Shown here one piece after another: positions 10,851-23,041 of a stretch of DNA of 64,000 bases (position 1 is its first letter; every line of letters begins with the position of its first letter). The notes under the pieces are model-generated. The model was given only the letters and a program-made list of their open reading frames with translations, was not told the origin of the DNA and searched no databases. Origin of the DNA: Purshia tridentata (lineage: Eukaryota; Streptophyta; Magnoliopsida; Rosales; Rosaceae); the NCBI GenBank assembly GCA_003254885.1, contig QANT01002270.1, forward strand, positions 79,618 to 143,617, read 5' to 3'. Both the position numbers and the translations under genes were made by a program.

Positions 10851-13800
10851 CTTAATTAATTAATCAATAACTTAATTAATTAATTAGACTCTATAATATG
10901 TATATATATATATATATTTGAATTAAGTGAGAAAGCTAAAGAGATCTGAGAGAGAACGAAGAAGAAGAAGAAGGTTGACAGTGGATGCGTTTTGTGCTAT
11001 ATTGGTGTATGCACAGCCTGTGCAGGCACCACTGGGTTGGTTTATATTGAAGTAATTGGTTTGGCCAAAAAAAGAAGAAGTAATTGGTAGGTGCTTGAGA
11101 AATGGTCTTCGTTTTGGAGATAATTACTGGCTTGCCATTCGCTTTTTGTTGACTTTCAATTTAAAGGCGTACTCCTTTTTGGAATTTATAAGCCTAACAT
11201 TTTTTGTAAGCATGTTAGATCATGCCTTTTGTAAATCTTGAATGAAATAAAAATGGTTTTTTTTTCCTCAAACTATAAAATAAATTAATTAATTAATAAC
11301 TAATGGGTTTAACGTCTACTAATCATATGATATGCAGGTTAGCTTAAGAATTTAATCAACTGTGAGAATATGAAGGAGTAGTTTAGTGCAAGTATCAAAC
11401 GGTCAAATCACGTTATTGTGCCAAATTGATAGGTCTAATAGTCAAACATGTAATAATTTTGAGTTTTCAGTTATAAATTAATGCATAACGTGTATTGAAA
11501 TTGAAAAGCTTATTTTTAAAGAGATAGCTAGATAACCATAGATTATATACGGTAATCAGTTGTACGTGAATATGATATGTCAAACAAGCATTAATGAGTA
11601 ATAAGTTATGATATTTACTTACCAAACAAAAGTTCTAATGTTTAATTCATTATTGAAAAGAAAAAAATTATGGTATATATATTCTTTAAGTAATATAGAA
11701 ATACTAAATTTATTCATTAAATAATGTGATAATATTTTATTTATTAAATATGAATTCACTTTGAGCTTCACTTGTCACATTATTAGTGAATAAGTGCTAA
11801 AATTTTGTGATTGCATTATTGTTATTGGTGCATAAATTTGGTGAATTTTTTGTAACTTTTTTGAAATGAGACTTAACTAGGACCTCTTTCAACAAAGTAA
11901 AGAGATACACCGCTAAACTAATGACTAGTTTATTAAGGAAAATTTAAATTTAGAACATTTTCTAACAGAGTAAAACTTTTACTGAATATGATTTTTTCTT
12001 ATGCAAACATATGCTTTAATCATGCATAATGAAAGTTACAAATTTCATCATTGGTGTGCAGTGTACACTTAATGTGGGTATACTTTAGTCTTACAAGAAA
12101 ATGTGGGCAGTTAGTATTTCAGTGTGCGAAATGTACTAGTCTTCTTCAGACCAAAAATACTAGTCTTTTTTTTTCTGGTCAAACGAAATATAGTAGTCTA
12201 GGACTCTAAACTCTACACTTAATGTGGAACGCTTTTTATGGAACTAATTGGTTGGTGCATAAAGTCGTTGAAGCAAAAAGCCAAAACTTTCTTAATTTAC
12301 CACTTATGAGTTAATCAGAGTTAACTTAGTTAATCGAGGACAAAAACTCTTCCCGACATACTTGGTTTTGAACCCTTCTCCTAATAACAGCTACATAATA
12401 TAATCAATCTAACATATAAGAATATTATTAGATAGTATATTTTTATTAATAATGTATAATATTAATAACATTCACCCATATTATGACACAGTAAATCGAT
12501 TATATCACATGACGATATATTGATTATACAGAATAATTTATCAAAAAGAAGGTACCATCTACAGTTTCTATAATTTTTTATTTATTATTACGAGCTACCA
12601 TATAGGCATATATAGACTATAGTTGGATAGGATCATATCTAGCATATATATTTATTTCCATTGAAGCCTTATTCCGGACATTTATTTCATTACTTTTTTT
12701 TTTCTTATCAATCTATGAACAAGTTGTCTATGAAAAATTTGATGTGTTGAATACAAACAATGCTTATATTTTGATTGGAATATGTGACATGACATGAAAG
12801 ACGTAGACTCTAACCATAGACAAAGTCTCAATGAGTGCCATGAAAGTCAAGTAATCCTTAATATTAATCAGAATCGAAATAGGAATTGTTAATAACATAT
12901 GAATCAACCTGCACGGCATCTCTTCCTAATGAGAAAGGCTTTTAGAATTTGGATCCATTTCTACCAACCACTGGGCTGTCTTCATTTGTATATCTCAACT
13001 TCTGAAGTCGACATTTTGAATTCCCATGCACAAACAACAAGCCAAAAGCATGAGACACTTAGACAAAATTTTTGACATGGAGGACCCATTTTTTTCTCAT
13101 TCATACAATGTGGAGCTTTGAATTGCAAATGACAATGGAAAACAGAAAAGAAAAAATGCCCTGACTTTCATCATTATTTTACACGAATCATACAAATAGT
13201 CAAAGCCGTCGAAATCAGTAGAGATTGTCGATATCGTTAACTAGTCAATCAAATAATAAACATATCTATAAACAAAATAAGAGCAATGTTATTCACACAC
13301 TCCTCTGTTAGGCTATAACACTCATTTTGTTAGTACTTTAAAATAAATAAGATATTAGTTTTAGAACACTTGCATAAAATTATAGTCACGTTAAATTTTT
13401 AATTTAGTTTAGCTGCATGATTCACGTGGAAGGAATTGCACCACGTAAGGGCCAGATCAGATGCTTCCTGACAAGCCAGCAAAAGTTAATTTTGTATATA
13501 TTGCTGACTGTGAGTGTGAAAGTGAGTCCGAGTCCCTAATTTAGATACACAAGTGTGAAAATCGTGGGTGCCAATTAATGTGAGTGTGAGTACCTAATTT
13601 AGACACCTGCGAGTTTCAACACTTCCGACAGAACCCACCAATTAACTCTTAAAAACTGTTTGAACTGCTGTATGAAATCCCTATGCTGCTGCCAAGAGTC
13701 GCACGCTCAATTTAAAGCTCAAAATACTAAAAACTAAGTTTATGTAAGAGTTAGGTTAGGTTTAAACCCTAGCCATGCCAATCCGGTTAGAAGAAGGCTG

Positions 13801-14253
13801 GAAATGTATGACAGATCGGTGTAATTACTAATTATTGTCCACTACTAACAGTACTCCACTTCTTTAAAAAAAAAAAAAAGAAGAAGAAGAAGAAGAAGTA
13901 CTAACTATTGTCAAAGTTTGCCCCAGACTCTAGTAAGAATGGCAATCTCCTAAGAGCGGTAGATGCAACAAAATAAGAATTCATCAATGTCGTTCAGAAA
14001 ATGCATTTTTCTCCGCATAACAAAAATGTGCACAAATATCTCATAATCTGCATTAGAGATTATGCTTTAGAAATTGGCTAAAGGTACTGTGCTCAAATCC
14101 CTTCTTAAAATTAACCTTCACATGGTTAACACCAAGAACATTGGTGAAACAAAAGTCACCTAAAATTGGCCCAACGTAAGTGTTACAATAAAACTTAATG
14201 TAGTTCAGCATTATCCAAGAGATGGATAAAGTAATCTTTCCTTGAGAAAGTGA
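10851..14253. other. Intergenic, AT-rich, no gene seen
   Basis: Promoter of the small basic gene near 10851-11050, then 3 kb of low-complexity AT-rich DNA. Simple sequence at 13865-13900 (poly-A followed by AAG/GAA triplets). Two imperfect copies of a 'gtgagtgtga...cctaatttaga' word lie at about 13508-13550 and 13580-13605. No coding region recognised on either strand. Confidence 0.55.
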
Positions 14254-16187
14254 TCAAGAATCACATATTCCTTGAGAATCAGACCATAACATGAGAGTTG
14301 CCAAAAGAGCCACTGTTGCAGTTTCAACCCGTAGTCGATGTGGGCCAAGACCAACAGAGATAGCACCTGCTTCCGTCAATTCATATACCTCTTTCTCAGT
14401 GAAGTCTGAAGCAAGAACACACCAAACTAAATCCACCAAAATAAATTTTCCTATATAATAATCTCAGAATTGAAACCTGAAATTTAAATCTTATATGGTA
14501 TATTAAAAAGTGTATAAGAGAAGAGATACCGTGAATGACAAGCATCAAAGATACAGGAAATCAATGCACACAACACAAACAATTGCACACACACCAGTAC
14601 ACCAGTAACATTTATGCTTTGAATAACTATAAGCGCCTCTTCCATATTTAGTCCGACAAAACCTTAACCAAACAAAGAAATATTAATCTAACATGGGACA
14701 CATTCTAAACTCCTCTAAGAAAGATTGGTTGGAAAAGATGGAAAGGAGTATAGATTTATACACTAAATGACCACAAAATGACATAAAAGACCAACTATTT
14801 CATGAACTGAAGAGCTGCCAGTTCCTAATTTGCATTTATGGGGCTGGGTATGCAACACAAGTAATGAAAAGAAAAATAACTATGTGAAGTCTACTTACCA
14901 CCTTCTGGCCCAACCACAACCAGCCCACTGGACTCCCTTCCGGATGAAGTTAATGCACTAACAAGAGGAGTAGCTTCTGAAACCGCCAAAAAAGATAACT
15001 TTGACTGTGCAACCTACGTAATTTTCATTAACGAAGATATCAAAGAGCAGATTATTAAATGGAACTACAACCATCTGTAAATTACAAGAATGAGAAACTG
15101 CTTGCTACTGAGGTATGCTATACAAGACCAAAACACATGTCTAAGTTCACTTATGTAGTTGATAAACCAGAACCAAGATAGTTGTGCAACGTTTAAAATA
15201 TAAATAACAAAGTGGGGAAGAAAGAACTCACATGAGGTAAAAGATCATCAACTTTCATAGGAGGATTCGAAACCATTTCATGCAGCCGTTGACCTGTGAC
15301 AGAAGTAGCCATGGGTTAAAACTGAGATGAAAAAGGAGTGAGAGAAGAATAAATTCAAACATCCCATTGCTATAGGGAGCTTAATCTGAATAGCTTTCAA
15401 GTTATTGAATCTTTTACATTGTTTAGCTGCTGCCATAATGACACGCTGCAACCTGTCCAGCCGATTTTCTGAGACAGTAGGAGATCGTTCTGTCAGCAGA
15501 GGGGTTACACTACTAGCTCCCAGTTCCTAGGACAACAAAGACAAAAGCAATAATATAAGCATCAATGGCAGTTAAGCACATCCCGTATAGCATAATCATA
15601 AACAATGAAATATACCGTGCATTTCTCAACAAGCCAGTCAGCTCGACCCCCCTTTAAAGTACCTACACAGGGGCAAGGCAGCATTTTAACATGCGACAAG
15701 ATAACTACTTTTACCAAAAGCTGGATTCGGAAAATGATGAAAACTCACCAAAAGCTGCAAATACATGCCATTGTGTGCTCTGTGGAAGAACTAACTTTGG
15801 GTCTTCCAATGCCACAAAATCAAGTCCAGAGCGGTCGACCCTTTGTATTAAACCTTGTATCAAACCTCCTTTCCCATTGAAAAGCTCTACCCTTGCATGC
15901 ATTATGTGAAAACCAGTTAAAATTTGAAATGCACAAGTGTAATACAACAGATTCTAAACAAAATTGAAGCTGCTTCTATGATTCCGCTTTCACAATCATC
16001 AATTGGGTCCAAATTCAACGCAACACGTATTGAAATTGAAGAAGTTGACTGGGAGTAAGGAGTTACCTATCGTTGGCGCGCAATCTTAGAACTTTGGTCA
16101 TGTGCCAGAACTCATCGCCTTGTACGCGAACAATGCCACCCTGTATTACCATTAAAGAAGAAACAATGAGCTTAAATTTACTGTGTG

Positions 16188-16222
<35 letters not shown>

Positions 16223-16424
16223 GAGAGAGAGAGAGAGAGAATGCCTTGGAAGCAGGGAGAAGCTCGGAGAAGAAGCGAGGTAGCCCACCACGGGACTGGT
16301 TGGTGTAATCTGAAGAAGAAGAAGAAGAGAATGCTTGAAGGCTCAAGGTTCTTCTGAGTGACCAAGGATTGAAGTTGATCAAGAACCTTGCAAAACGAGG
16401 TCGTACTGGGGCTAGGGTTTGCAT
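14254..16424 (-). CDS. RsmE-type rRNA (uracil-N3)-methyltransferase, likely organellar
   Basis: Homologue of bacterial RsmE, which makes m3U1498 in small-subunit rRNA using S-adenosylmethionine. Exons (minus strand): 16245-16424, 16067-16140, 15749-15891, 15616-15662, 15418-15526, 15232-15293, 14899-15013 and 14254-14405; all phases close to give 293 aa. The N-terminus is Arg/Ser/Phe-rich (MQTLAPVRPRFARF), fitting a plastid or mitochondrial transit peptide. Then come the PUA-like start (GGIVRVQGDEFWHMTKVLRL), LKGGRADWLVEKCTELGA, the GPEGDF motif at about 240-245, and the SPOUT knot end GLGPHRLRVETATVALL. Intron 1 appears to be GC-AG: exon 1 must end at AAG (16245) to read SK|GGIV, leaving GCATTC as donor. 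The other introns are GT-AG. Confidence 0.92.
16191..16240. repeat. (GA)n microsatellite in RsmE intron 1
   Basis: GA dinucleotide run with one GT interruption near 16219. It occupies about half of the 104-nt first intron. On the coding strand it is a CT-rich tract immediately after the donor site. Confidence 0.95.
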
Positions 16425-17129
16425 TTCCCACCAATTTCAGAGTGCTTGAGCTTGAGCTCTGTTTGGTGTCTGGGAAAAGTTTTATGCTCTACGGGGATTG
16501 GTGCTTTGCTTTGTTGTTTGTAAACGACAATCATACAACAACTACGACATACTTGACGAAATGCCTGACTGGCTGAGCGCTACAAACGACATCGAAAAGT
16601 AGGAACTGTGAGTCTTCCAGCTTCCCTTTCTCTTAAGATCATTTCTTTGACATGTTATTGGCAGTGAAGTTAAAAACGAACTTTTTGCCTTTCTGTTTCT
16701 GCCATCTATAATCTTCAAATTATCTGAAATTTTTAACAATTTTGTTAATTGAAATTATCTCATGTGTTTTCAAAAAAAACAAAAAGTCTAAACATTTATG
16801 TGAATGTGGAAAAGAAAAGTATAAAAACATGGAATAATTAATATCGTCTACAAAGAATAAATAGTGTTCTTAGGAATAATAGTTTCACACCAGTCATGAA
16901 TAAAACTTCAAGAACATAATGTTATGTACAAAGAGAAATTCCAAAAGAATTACACAGGATAGAAAACAGTTTCAGAGTTTTATTAGGAATATATCTTGAA
17001 TTACAAAAGAACATCATGAGGGCTTGATCACATGGATATTTTATAATAGAGCTAGAGCTTCTACTATAAAACTAGCTAGTGCTGTTGTTGGACCAATATC
17101 AACTTTTGATAACAATGTAGTGCATAAAG
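16425..17129. other. Intergenic between RsmE and the pseudokinase cluster
   Basis: Minus-strand promoter and leader of the RsmE-like gene, then AT-rich DNA and the 3' flank of the pseudokinase copy at 17130. No separate gene seen. Confidence 0.6.
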
Positions 17130-18244
17130 CTAGCAAGGCAAGATGGATTTCTCAATTCGTACAAGTTCTTTGGCCACATCTATCATATTTGGTCCTACTT
17201 CACTTTCCTCTTGGATGCATAACAATGATAGTGCTTTCTCATCTCCTCCAACCTCCTCAAATATTTTAGGATCCACAATTGTCTCAATCTGGCCATTAGA
17301 AGCATGAGCTTTCACATATGTAATAATGTATTCATATTCTCTTGCCTGGTTGTTATCCACTGCTTTTTGTCCTGTCAAGAATACAAGTAAAAGCACGCCA
17401 AAACTATAGACATCACTTTTTTCTGAAGCATACCCAGAAATCACATAGGTAGGGTCTAGGTACCCAAATGTTCCTTTTACATAATCATCAACATGGGATT
17501 GCTTAGGAGGAATGGTTATGGAGATTGAGAAGTTGCAGAGTTTGGGTGCATAGTCTTGGTCCAAGAAATACAGCTGGGGGTTATATCTCTTGAATGATGG
17601 GCCTAGAAAAGGCAGTATGGAGATATGTAACTGCATTAGCAAGCTTCTTTGCAATACGCAGTCTAGTTTTCCATGGTAAAGATTCATTAGCCCCGATACC
17701 TCCTTGATCATTGAGAAACCCTTGTGTTGCATATTCAAGCACCAGAGCTGGTATAGGGAACTCTAAGCAGCAGCCCAACAATTTCAAAGCATTCTTATGG
17801 TTGCTCATCTGCTTTGAAATGACAATGTCGCGAATAGCTCGGGACCTAGCTTCATTCCCCCCAGAGTCTCGTCCCTACAAACTTCTAAATGATAAGTGAT
17901 CCGTTGTCTAGAGAACCCTTGAACATTGTGTAAGTTGCACACCTTGTATGATGCAAGAATGATCAAAGTTGTTGGTTGCCTTGATGATCTCATCAGCAGA
18001 GTAAGTGCGAATAGGATTTGATTTGCCATCACAAGAAGCAAAGAGATCCTCCAATAAGATGCTTCCATTATCCAAGAATGATGATCTATCAGCACCGTCT
18101 CTTTCCTGAGTTTTGCTTTATCAAGTTTCAGCACGTTTCGCATCAAAAAGGAAAAAGTATTAGCACCAAGCCAGAAACGAACATAATTAAAAGTAATATA
18201 TCAAACCGGGTTAAAACCATAACTTACAAGATCTTGGATGACAT
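17130..18244 (-). pseudogene. ZED1-related pseudokinase, broken copy A
   Basis: Fragments in several frames match the intact copy at 19210-20745. The 17-nt start exon (18244-18228, MSSKI) has a GTAAGT donor. Then come QMSNHKNALKLLGCCLEFPI, LPWKTRLRIAKKLANAVTYL, KLCNFSISITIPPKQSH, GTFGYLDPTYVISGYASEKS and the C-terminus MIDVAKELVRIEKSILPC. Lesions: frame changes and an in-frame TAG around 17880-17935 in the N-lobe, and a shift at the catalytic loop near 17585-17605 where PIIQEI runs to a stop. There is also a deletion near 17230, where the intact copy's ARQQLHDFLAL is missing. The N-terminal part of exon 2 (about 18110-18146) differs from the other copies. Non-functional as a full protein. Confidence 0.88.
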
Positions 18245-18276
18245 TGTTTGACTTTTTTCTTTACAGGCCCCTTAGA

Positions 18277-18915
18277 ATTGGATTTTCAGATTGCACCATG
18301 CGAACAGTTGTCTGTTGATTTCTCCAGAGTCCAGTGCAGATTTCATGTGCAAGAAGAAGTTCGCTTTGTAAAGTCATGTTCCTTTACAGTTAACTCGCAA
18401 TTGAAGAATAGAGTTGTAAAGTCTATTAATTGGTATGTGTTCGAAAGTCAACAATGAGATCACATGCGGCCTCATATACATATTGACTTTGGAAAGCACG
18501 AATAACTATGCATTATGGCAACGGCAAGTCTACAAGCAAACTACCCAACTTGTAATTTCCACATCCTGGACTATGTTTGAGGACTTGTCCACCATGAGCC
18601 CAACTGAGAAGGTGAACCAGAGTCGTTGATCAATTGAAAATAGAAATTAGGTTCATCAAACAGAACTTGCCTATATCATATATAGAAGAGAAATCCCTTG
18701 CAATCAATCCTTTGTATACCCCATAAAAAGAACACAGTAGATGGCACCAAGTTGTAAACAGTAATTTGCTGATTTCTCCACCGAGTCCACCGTAGATGTC
18801 CTGTGCAAGCTGCAGTTTACTTCTTTAGCTTCATTTTCTCTTACGGATATATAGCTTTGCAAGCTCAATGATGAGATTGCGTACTGCTCCCTGTTATGGA
18901 TGGTAAAGAATAACA
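18277..18915 (-). repeat. Two tandem copies of the pseudokinase 5' flank
   Basis: The upstream sequence common to all copies of this family ('gatttctccaccgagtcca...catgtgcaag' on the plus strand) occurs at about 18277-18420 next to copy A. It occurs again at about 18740-18870, where no pseudokinase start exon follows. The second is an orphan flank. Further copies lie at about 20778-20870, 22153-22215, 22253-22390 and 25500-25650. Confidence 0.8.
18446..18451 (-). promoter_or_regulatory. W-box (TTGACT) upstream of pseudokinase copy A
   Basis: Minus strand reads ATTGTTGACTTTCG about 200 bp upstream of the copy A ATG. TTGAC[C/T] is the core bound by WRKY factors. The same element sits at the matching place in copies D and C. 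Confidence 0.5.
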
Positions 18916-19209
18916 TATATGCATTGGACTGACAAAAGAAATGTGTAACGGCCTGAGAGGCTGAGATTATTTAATTACAAATTAGTTGGAAAAACTTAGT
19001 TGGTGCATAAAGTCCTTGAAGAACAATATTTAATTACAAACATATTCAACCCTTCCTTGAGATGAAAAATATATGCACAAACATCATAAATTGCATTAGA
19101 GAGTTTTTTCAGGAATCCTAAATCCTTTTACAAACTAGAAAACAATTACAAAGGTTTATTAGGAATCCTGAATCACAGAAGAGGATGAGAGCTTAGTAAG
19201 ATCTGTGTT

Positions 19210-20745
19210 CTAATATAGAGATAAAGCATGAAATTTGACACTATAGCAGATAACAAACCAAGCTTCCAAACTAAAACTAGTCCCGTTGTTGATGCACTTC
19301 TCAATCCGTACGAGTTCTTTGGCCACATCAATCATGTTTGGTCTTATTTCACTTTTCTCTTGGGTGCACAACAATGCCAGTGCTAGGAAATCATGCAACT
19401 GCTGTCGTGCTTGCTCATCCCCCCCTACCTCCTCAAAAATTTTTGGATCCACAATTGTCTCAATCTGTCCATGTTCATAAGGGTATTCACATTCTCCGGC
19501 CTGAGGAATGTCAGCCATAGCATTTAGTCCTGTCAAAAATATAAGTAAAAGAATACCAAAGCCAAATACATCAGTTTTCTCTGAAACGTAACCAACCCTC
19601 TCGCAGGTAGGGTCAAGAAACGGGTAAGAATATAATGGTTTTATATCATCAGCATGCGATTGCTTAGGAGGAATGGTTATGGAGAATGAGAAGTTGCAAA
19701 GTTTGGGAGCATTGTCGTCATCCAAGTAAATAGAGCTGGGTGTTAGAGCCCTATGAATGATAGGCCTTGGAAAGGCAGTATGGAGATATGTAAGTACATT
19801 AGCAAGCTGCTTTGCAACACCCAACCTAGTTTTCCATGGAGGGGATTTATTATACCCTAAACCTCCTTGACTGTTGAGAACTCCTTTTGTTGCATATTCA
19901 AGCACCAGAGCTGGTATAGGCAACTCTAAGCAGCAGCCCAAGAGTTTCAAAACATTCTTATGGCTGCTCATCTGGATTGAAATGACAATGTCACGAATAG
20001 CCAAGGACCTAGCATCATCCCTCGACCCCACAAACTTCTTAATGATAATTGATCGATCATCTAAAAAACCCTTGAACATTTTGTAATCAAAACATTCTTG
20101 TATGATGCAAGAAGGATGGAAGTTGTTGGTTGCCTTGATGAGCTCATCAGCGGAGTAACAGCGAATAGGATTAGATTTTCCATTACAAGAAGCAATGAGA
20201 TCCTCTAATAAGATGCTTCCATTATCCAAGAATGATTTCTCGCTTTCCTTACCTCTCAAGCATGGAAGCAATGACAACCTGATGCAAATATATCCCAATT
20301 GTCAAATAATGAGAATAAAGTGATGAAATGGAAATCATCTATCCCAATTCTCAAAGCACCACACCCTTTTCCATAAAACTTGAATACCCCAAATACCCCC
20401 ATGATCCTTCCATTTTTTATTTTGAACTTCACTACATGAAATAAAAGAGGATCAAATTTGAGTAAGGTTTAATCATATTTGTTACAAACTTAATAACAAC
20501 AAAAAGAAACTTTAGTCATTTGGCACTAATTAATCGTTGTCCTACCACTCAGGCGTTTGGCCTGCATTCAAATTTCTAGAACTATTCTTTCCTCACATGA
20601 AAATTCTGATATAGTCTCAATCAAAATGCTTGAGGTTGATTAAAATTTTACGTAGTTGTTGAAAATTAATCTCAAATCAGATTTAAAAGTAAAGAAAGCA
20701 ATATATTACGATAAAAACCATAACTTACCAGCCTTGGGATGGCAT
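19210..20745 (-). CDS. ZED1-related pseudokinase (ZRK-like), intact copy B
   Basis: Receptor-like-kinase-derived pseudokinase. In Arabidopsis such ZRK proteins work with the immune receptor ZAR1 as bait for bacterial effectors; the role here is inferred from family only. Model: exon 1 20729-20745 (17 nt, ATG CCA TCC CAA GGC TG), intron 20279-20728, exon 2 19210-20278, giving 361 aa starting MPSQGWLSLLPCLRG. The large exon by itself has no upstream ATG, which is why the micro-exon is needed. Residues 41-58 (SNPIRCYSADELIKATNN) are the family signature before the kinase fold. A lysine pair (86-87) is kept, but the catalytic loop is HRA (181-183, not HRD) and the DFG place reads NFS (201-203). 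A catalytic kinase is therefore unlikely. The last 30 residues after RIEKCINN extend past the end of the other copies. Confidence 0.85.
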
Positions 20746-21363
20746 CGTTTTCACTTTTTACTGTGTAGCCATCTGCAGGCCCTTAGAATTGGATTCAGAT
20801 TGCACCAAGCTGTAAACAGTAAGTTGCTGATTTCTCCACCTAGCAGATTCCATGTACAAACAGAATGAGTGAAGTTTTGAAGCTTTTTATAAATTTTTTT
20901 TCCTTTTTGACTGGTATATGCCTTACACTTGCAAGGTAAGTGATGTGATCACTTGTGCCCTGTTGTGATTGGGAAGAAGAACATCGACTCTGACCCTGAA
21001 AAGCAAATGTTTTTTCAATAAAAAGTAAGATGGCCGGCTCCTTTGACTTTGTAAACCTGCAAAATTTGTTTAAATAGTATTTGGGCCCAACATCAAATTG
21101 TGAAGATGCTTGCCAGCTTCAACTTATTCAACACCATTGTGGTTGCCTTTATTTTATGTGACATAATTTCCAAAAGGATGTCGAGATCCTGGGCTAAGTT
21201 TGGAAGTGGATACATCCACTTTTACACAACCTTCCCCGAATGGTTGTCCTAAATGTAAAATGATCGAATGAGCATCAAAGATTAAAAAGAAGAGTCATTA
21301 TCAAGGCAGAATTGATGCACAGGCAGAAGATTTGAAGTAATACTGGGAACATGAAGATTATTT

Positions 21364-22121
21364 TTAAGCTGAAATTTGTGTGGAAGTAGAGAAATTTATG
21401 TCATCCCTAGGGAAGTACTTTTTAATGATAATTGATTGATCATCTAGAGAACCCCTGAACATTTTGTACATTGGATCACATTGTATAACGCAAGAACAAT
21501 AGAAGTTGTTGGTTGCCCTAAAGAGCTCATCCGCGGAGTACCAACGAATAGAATTAGATTTGCCATCACAAGAAGCAATGAGGTCCTCTAATAAGATGCT
21601 TCCATTATTCAAGAATGATCTATCTCTTTATTTCCTGCTTTCACATACATGGAAGCAATGAGAACCTGATACAAGCATAGCTAGGCAGAACACAAACAAG
21701 CAAACAATGAAAATAAAATGAATTCTCAAGGCATCACAGAGCACCCTCCTCCATATAACTTGAATACCCATTTTCATTTCACTTTTTATTTTGAACTTCA
21801 AATGAAATCCAAGAGATCAAATTTAAACAATTCATCAGATTTGAAACATACTTAATAAACTATTGGTTATGTAACTTATGTGGTACCATTCAGGAATCTG
21901 GCCTCCATTCCAATTTCAAGAATTATGGTTTCCTTACAAATGAATTAACTTTTAGTTTCAGCCACTTGACAGTTTTGACATATCCTCTGTCAAAATCCTT
22001 GAAGTTGGTTTAAATTTTACAAAATGTTGTCGAAAGTCAAAGGAATTAATACTCTTAGTCTCACAGTCAGTATATAACGATAAAAGCCATAACTTACAAG
22101 TTACAAGCCTTTGGATTGCAT
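21364..22121 (-). pseudogene. ZED1-related pseudokinase, truncated copy D
   Basis: Start exon at 22121-22119 onward (ATG CAA TCC AAA GGC TT, donor region GTAACTTGTAAGT with a small duplication), acceptor region near 21655, then exon 2 ending at 21364. Recognisable parts are NNGSILLEDLIASCDGKSNS, YSADELFRATNNF and SIIIKKYFPRDD. After the N-lobe lysine the match stops and the frame ends in unrelated sequence, so the whole C-lobe is missing. The early part of exon 2 (ending about 21613) is also out of frame. Confidence 0.85.
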
Positions 22122-22431
22122 TGTTTTCACATTTTACTGTATGTGTAGCACCCGACCCCTAGAATTGGATTCAGATGGCACCAAGCTGTAAACAGTAATT
22201 TGCTGATTTCTCCACTATTATTTTTGCTTTTTTCTTTGCAGCACCGGGGCCCCTTCAAATTGGAGTGAGATTGCACCATGCAAACAATACTTTGTTAATT
22301 TCTCCACCGAGTCCACTGCAGATTTCATGTGCAAGCAGAAGTTTATTTGGTTTTTAACAGAGAATTTGCGTTTGAGAAGGAGTAGCCTTTTTAAGCTGAA
22401 AAATACTCTCATATAGTTGCTACGCGTGAAA

Positions 22432-22437
22432 GGTCAA
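22432..22437 (-). promoter_or_regulatory. W-box (TTGACC) upstream of pseudokinase copy D
   Basis: Minus strand reads ATTGTTGACCTTTC about 310 bp upstream of the copy D ATG, in the conserved flank shared with copies A and C. Confidence 0.5.
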
Positions 22438-23041
22438 CAATGCGATCACAGGCGCCCTCATATATTGACTTGGATAACCAAATATATCATGGCAACTGCA
22501 ACCCATATACCCAAGTTGTATCTCAATAAATTACTCATATCCGTACTCTTAAAAGTTGTTGTAATATTCAGTCATTTTATTTTTCATTTTTTGTTCCCTA
22601 AAAGGCTAAACCCCAATTATATAGGGTATAAAATAATCACTCTGACTTAACGAAAGGAACTGCAAAATCAACAAATCCTCACAAATAATGAGCAAACTCC
22701 AAACGAACTTGCCTTGAAATTGATTGGACACAAAAGAGCATACACAAAATGCAGATTAGGTAGCTATGTACTACAGCTTAAATGGAATAGTTCACTGTGG
22801 TTCTCCCCTAAACAATCAGCAAATTGAGCACCAAATGAGCAAAAAGTCTATATCCCATAATTTTTGTACTTGTTGAACCTGCTGATTACATGATTAAATA
22901 ACTTTTTTCCCTTTTCATTCTATATCAAACACAAAGAGAAAAGACAATTACACAAAAAACCTACTATTTTTGCATAAACAATGTTCAACTTAGAACATTG
23001 TGACAAAATCACAAACACCCACCATCCAAAAGCCCTCAAAA

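Noticed and set aside
17840-17872. Sequence resembling miR166 (GCTTCATTCCCC) on the plus strand
   Set aside because: It is the antisense of pseudokinase copy A coding sequence, matches only part of the miRNA, and no complementary arm for a hairpin is seen nearby.
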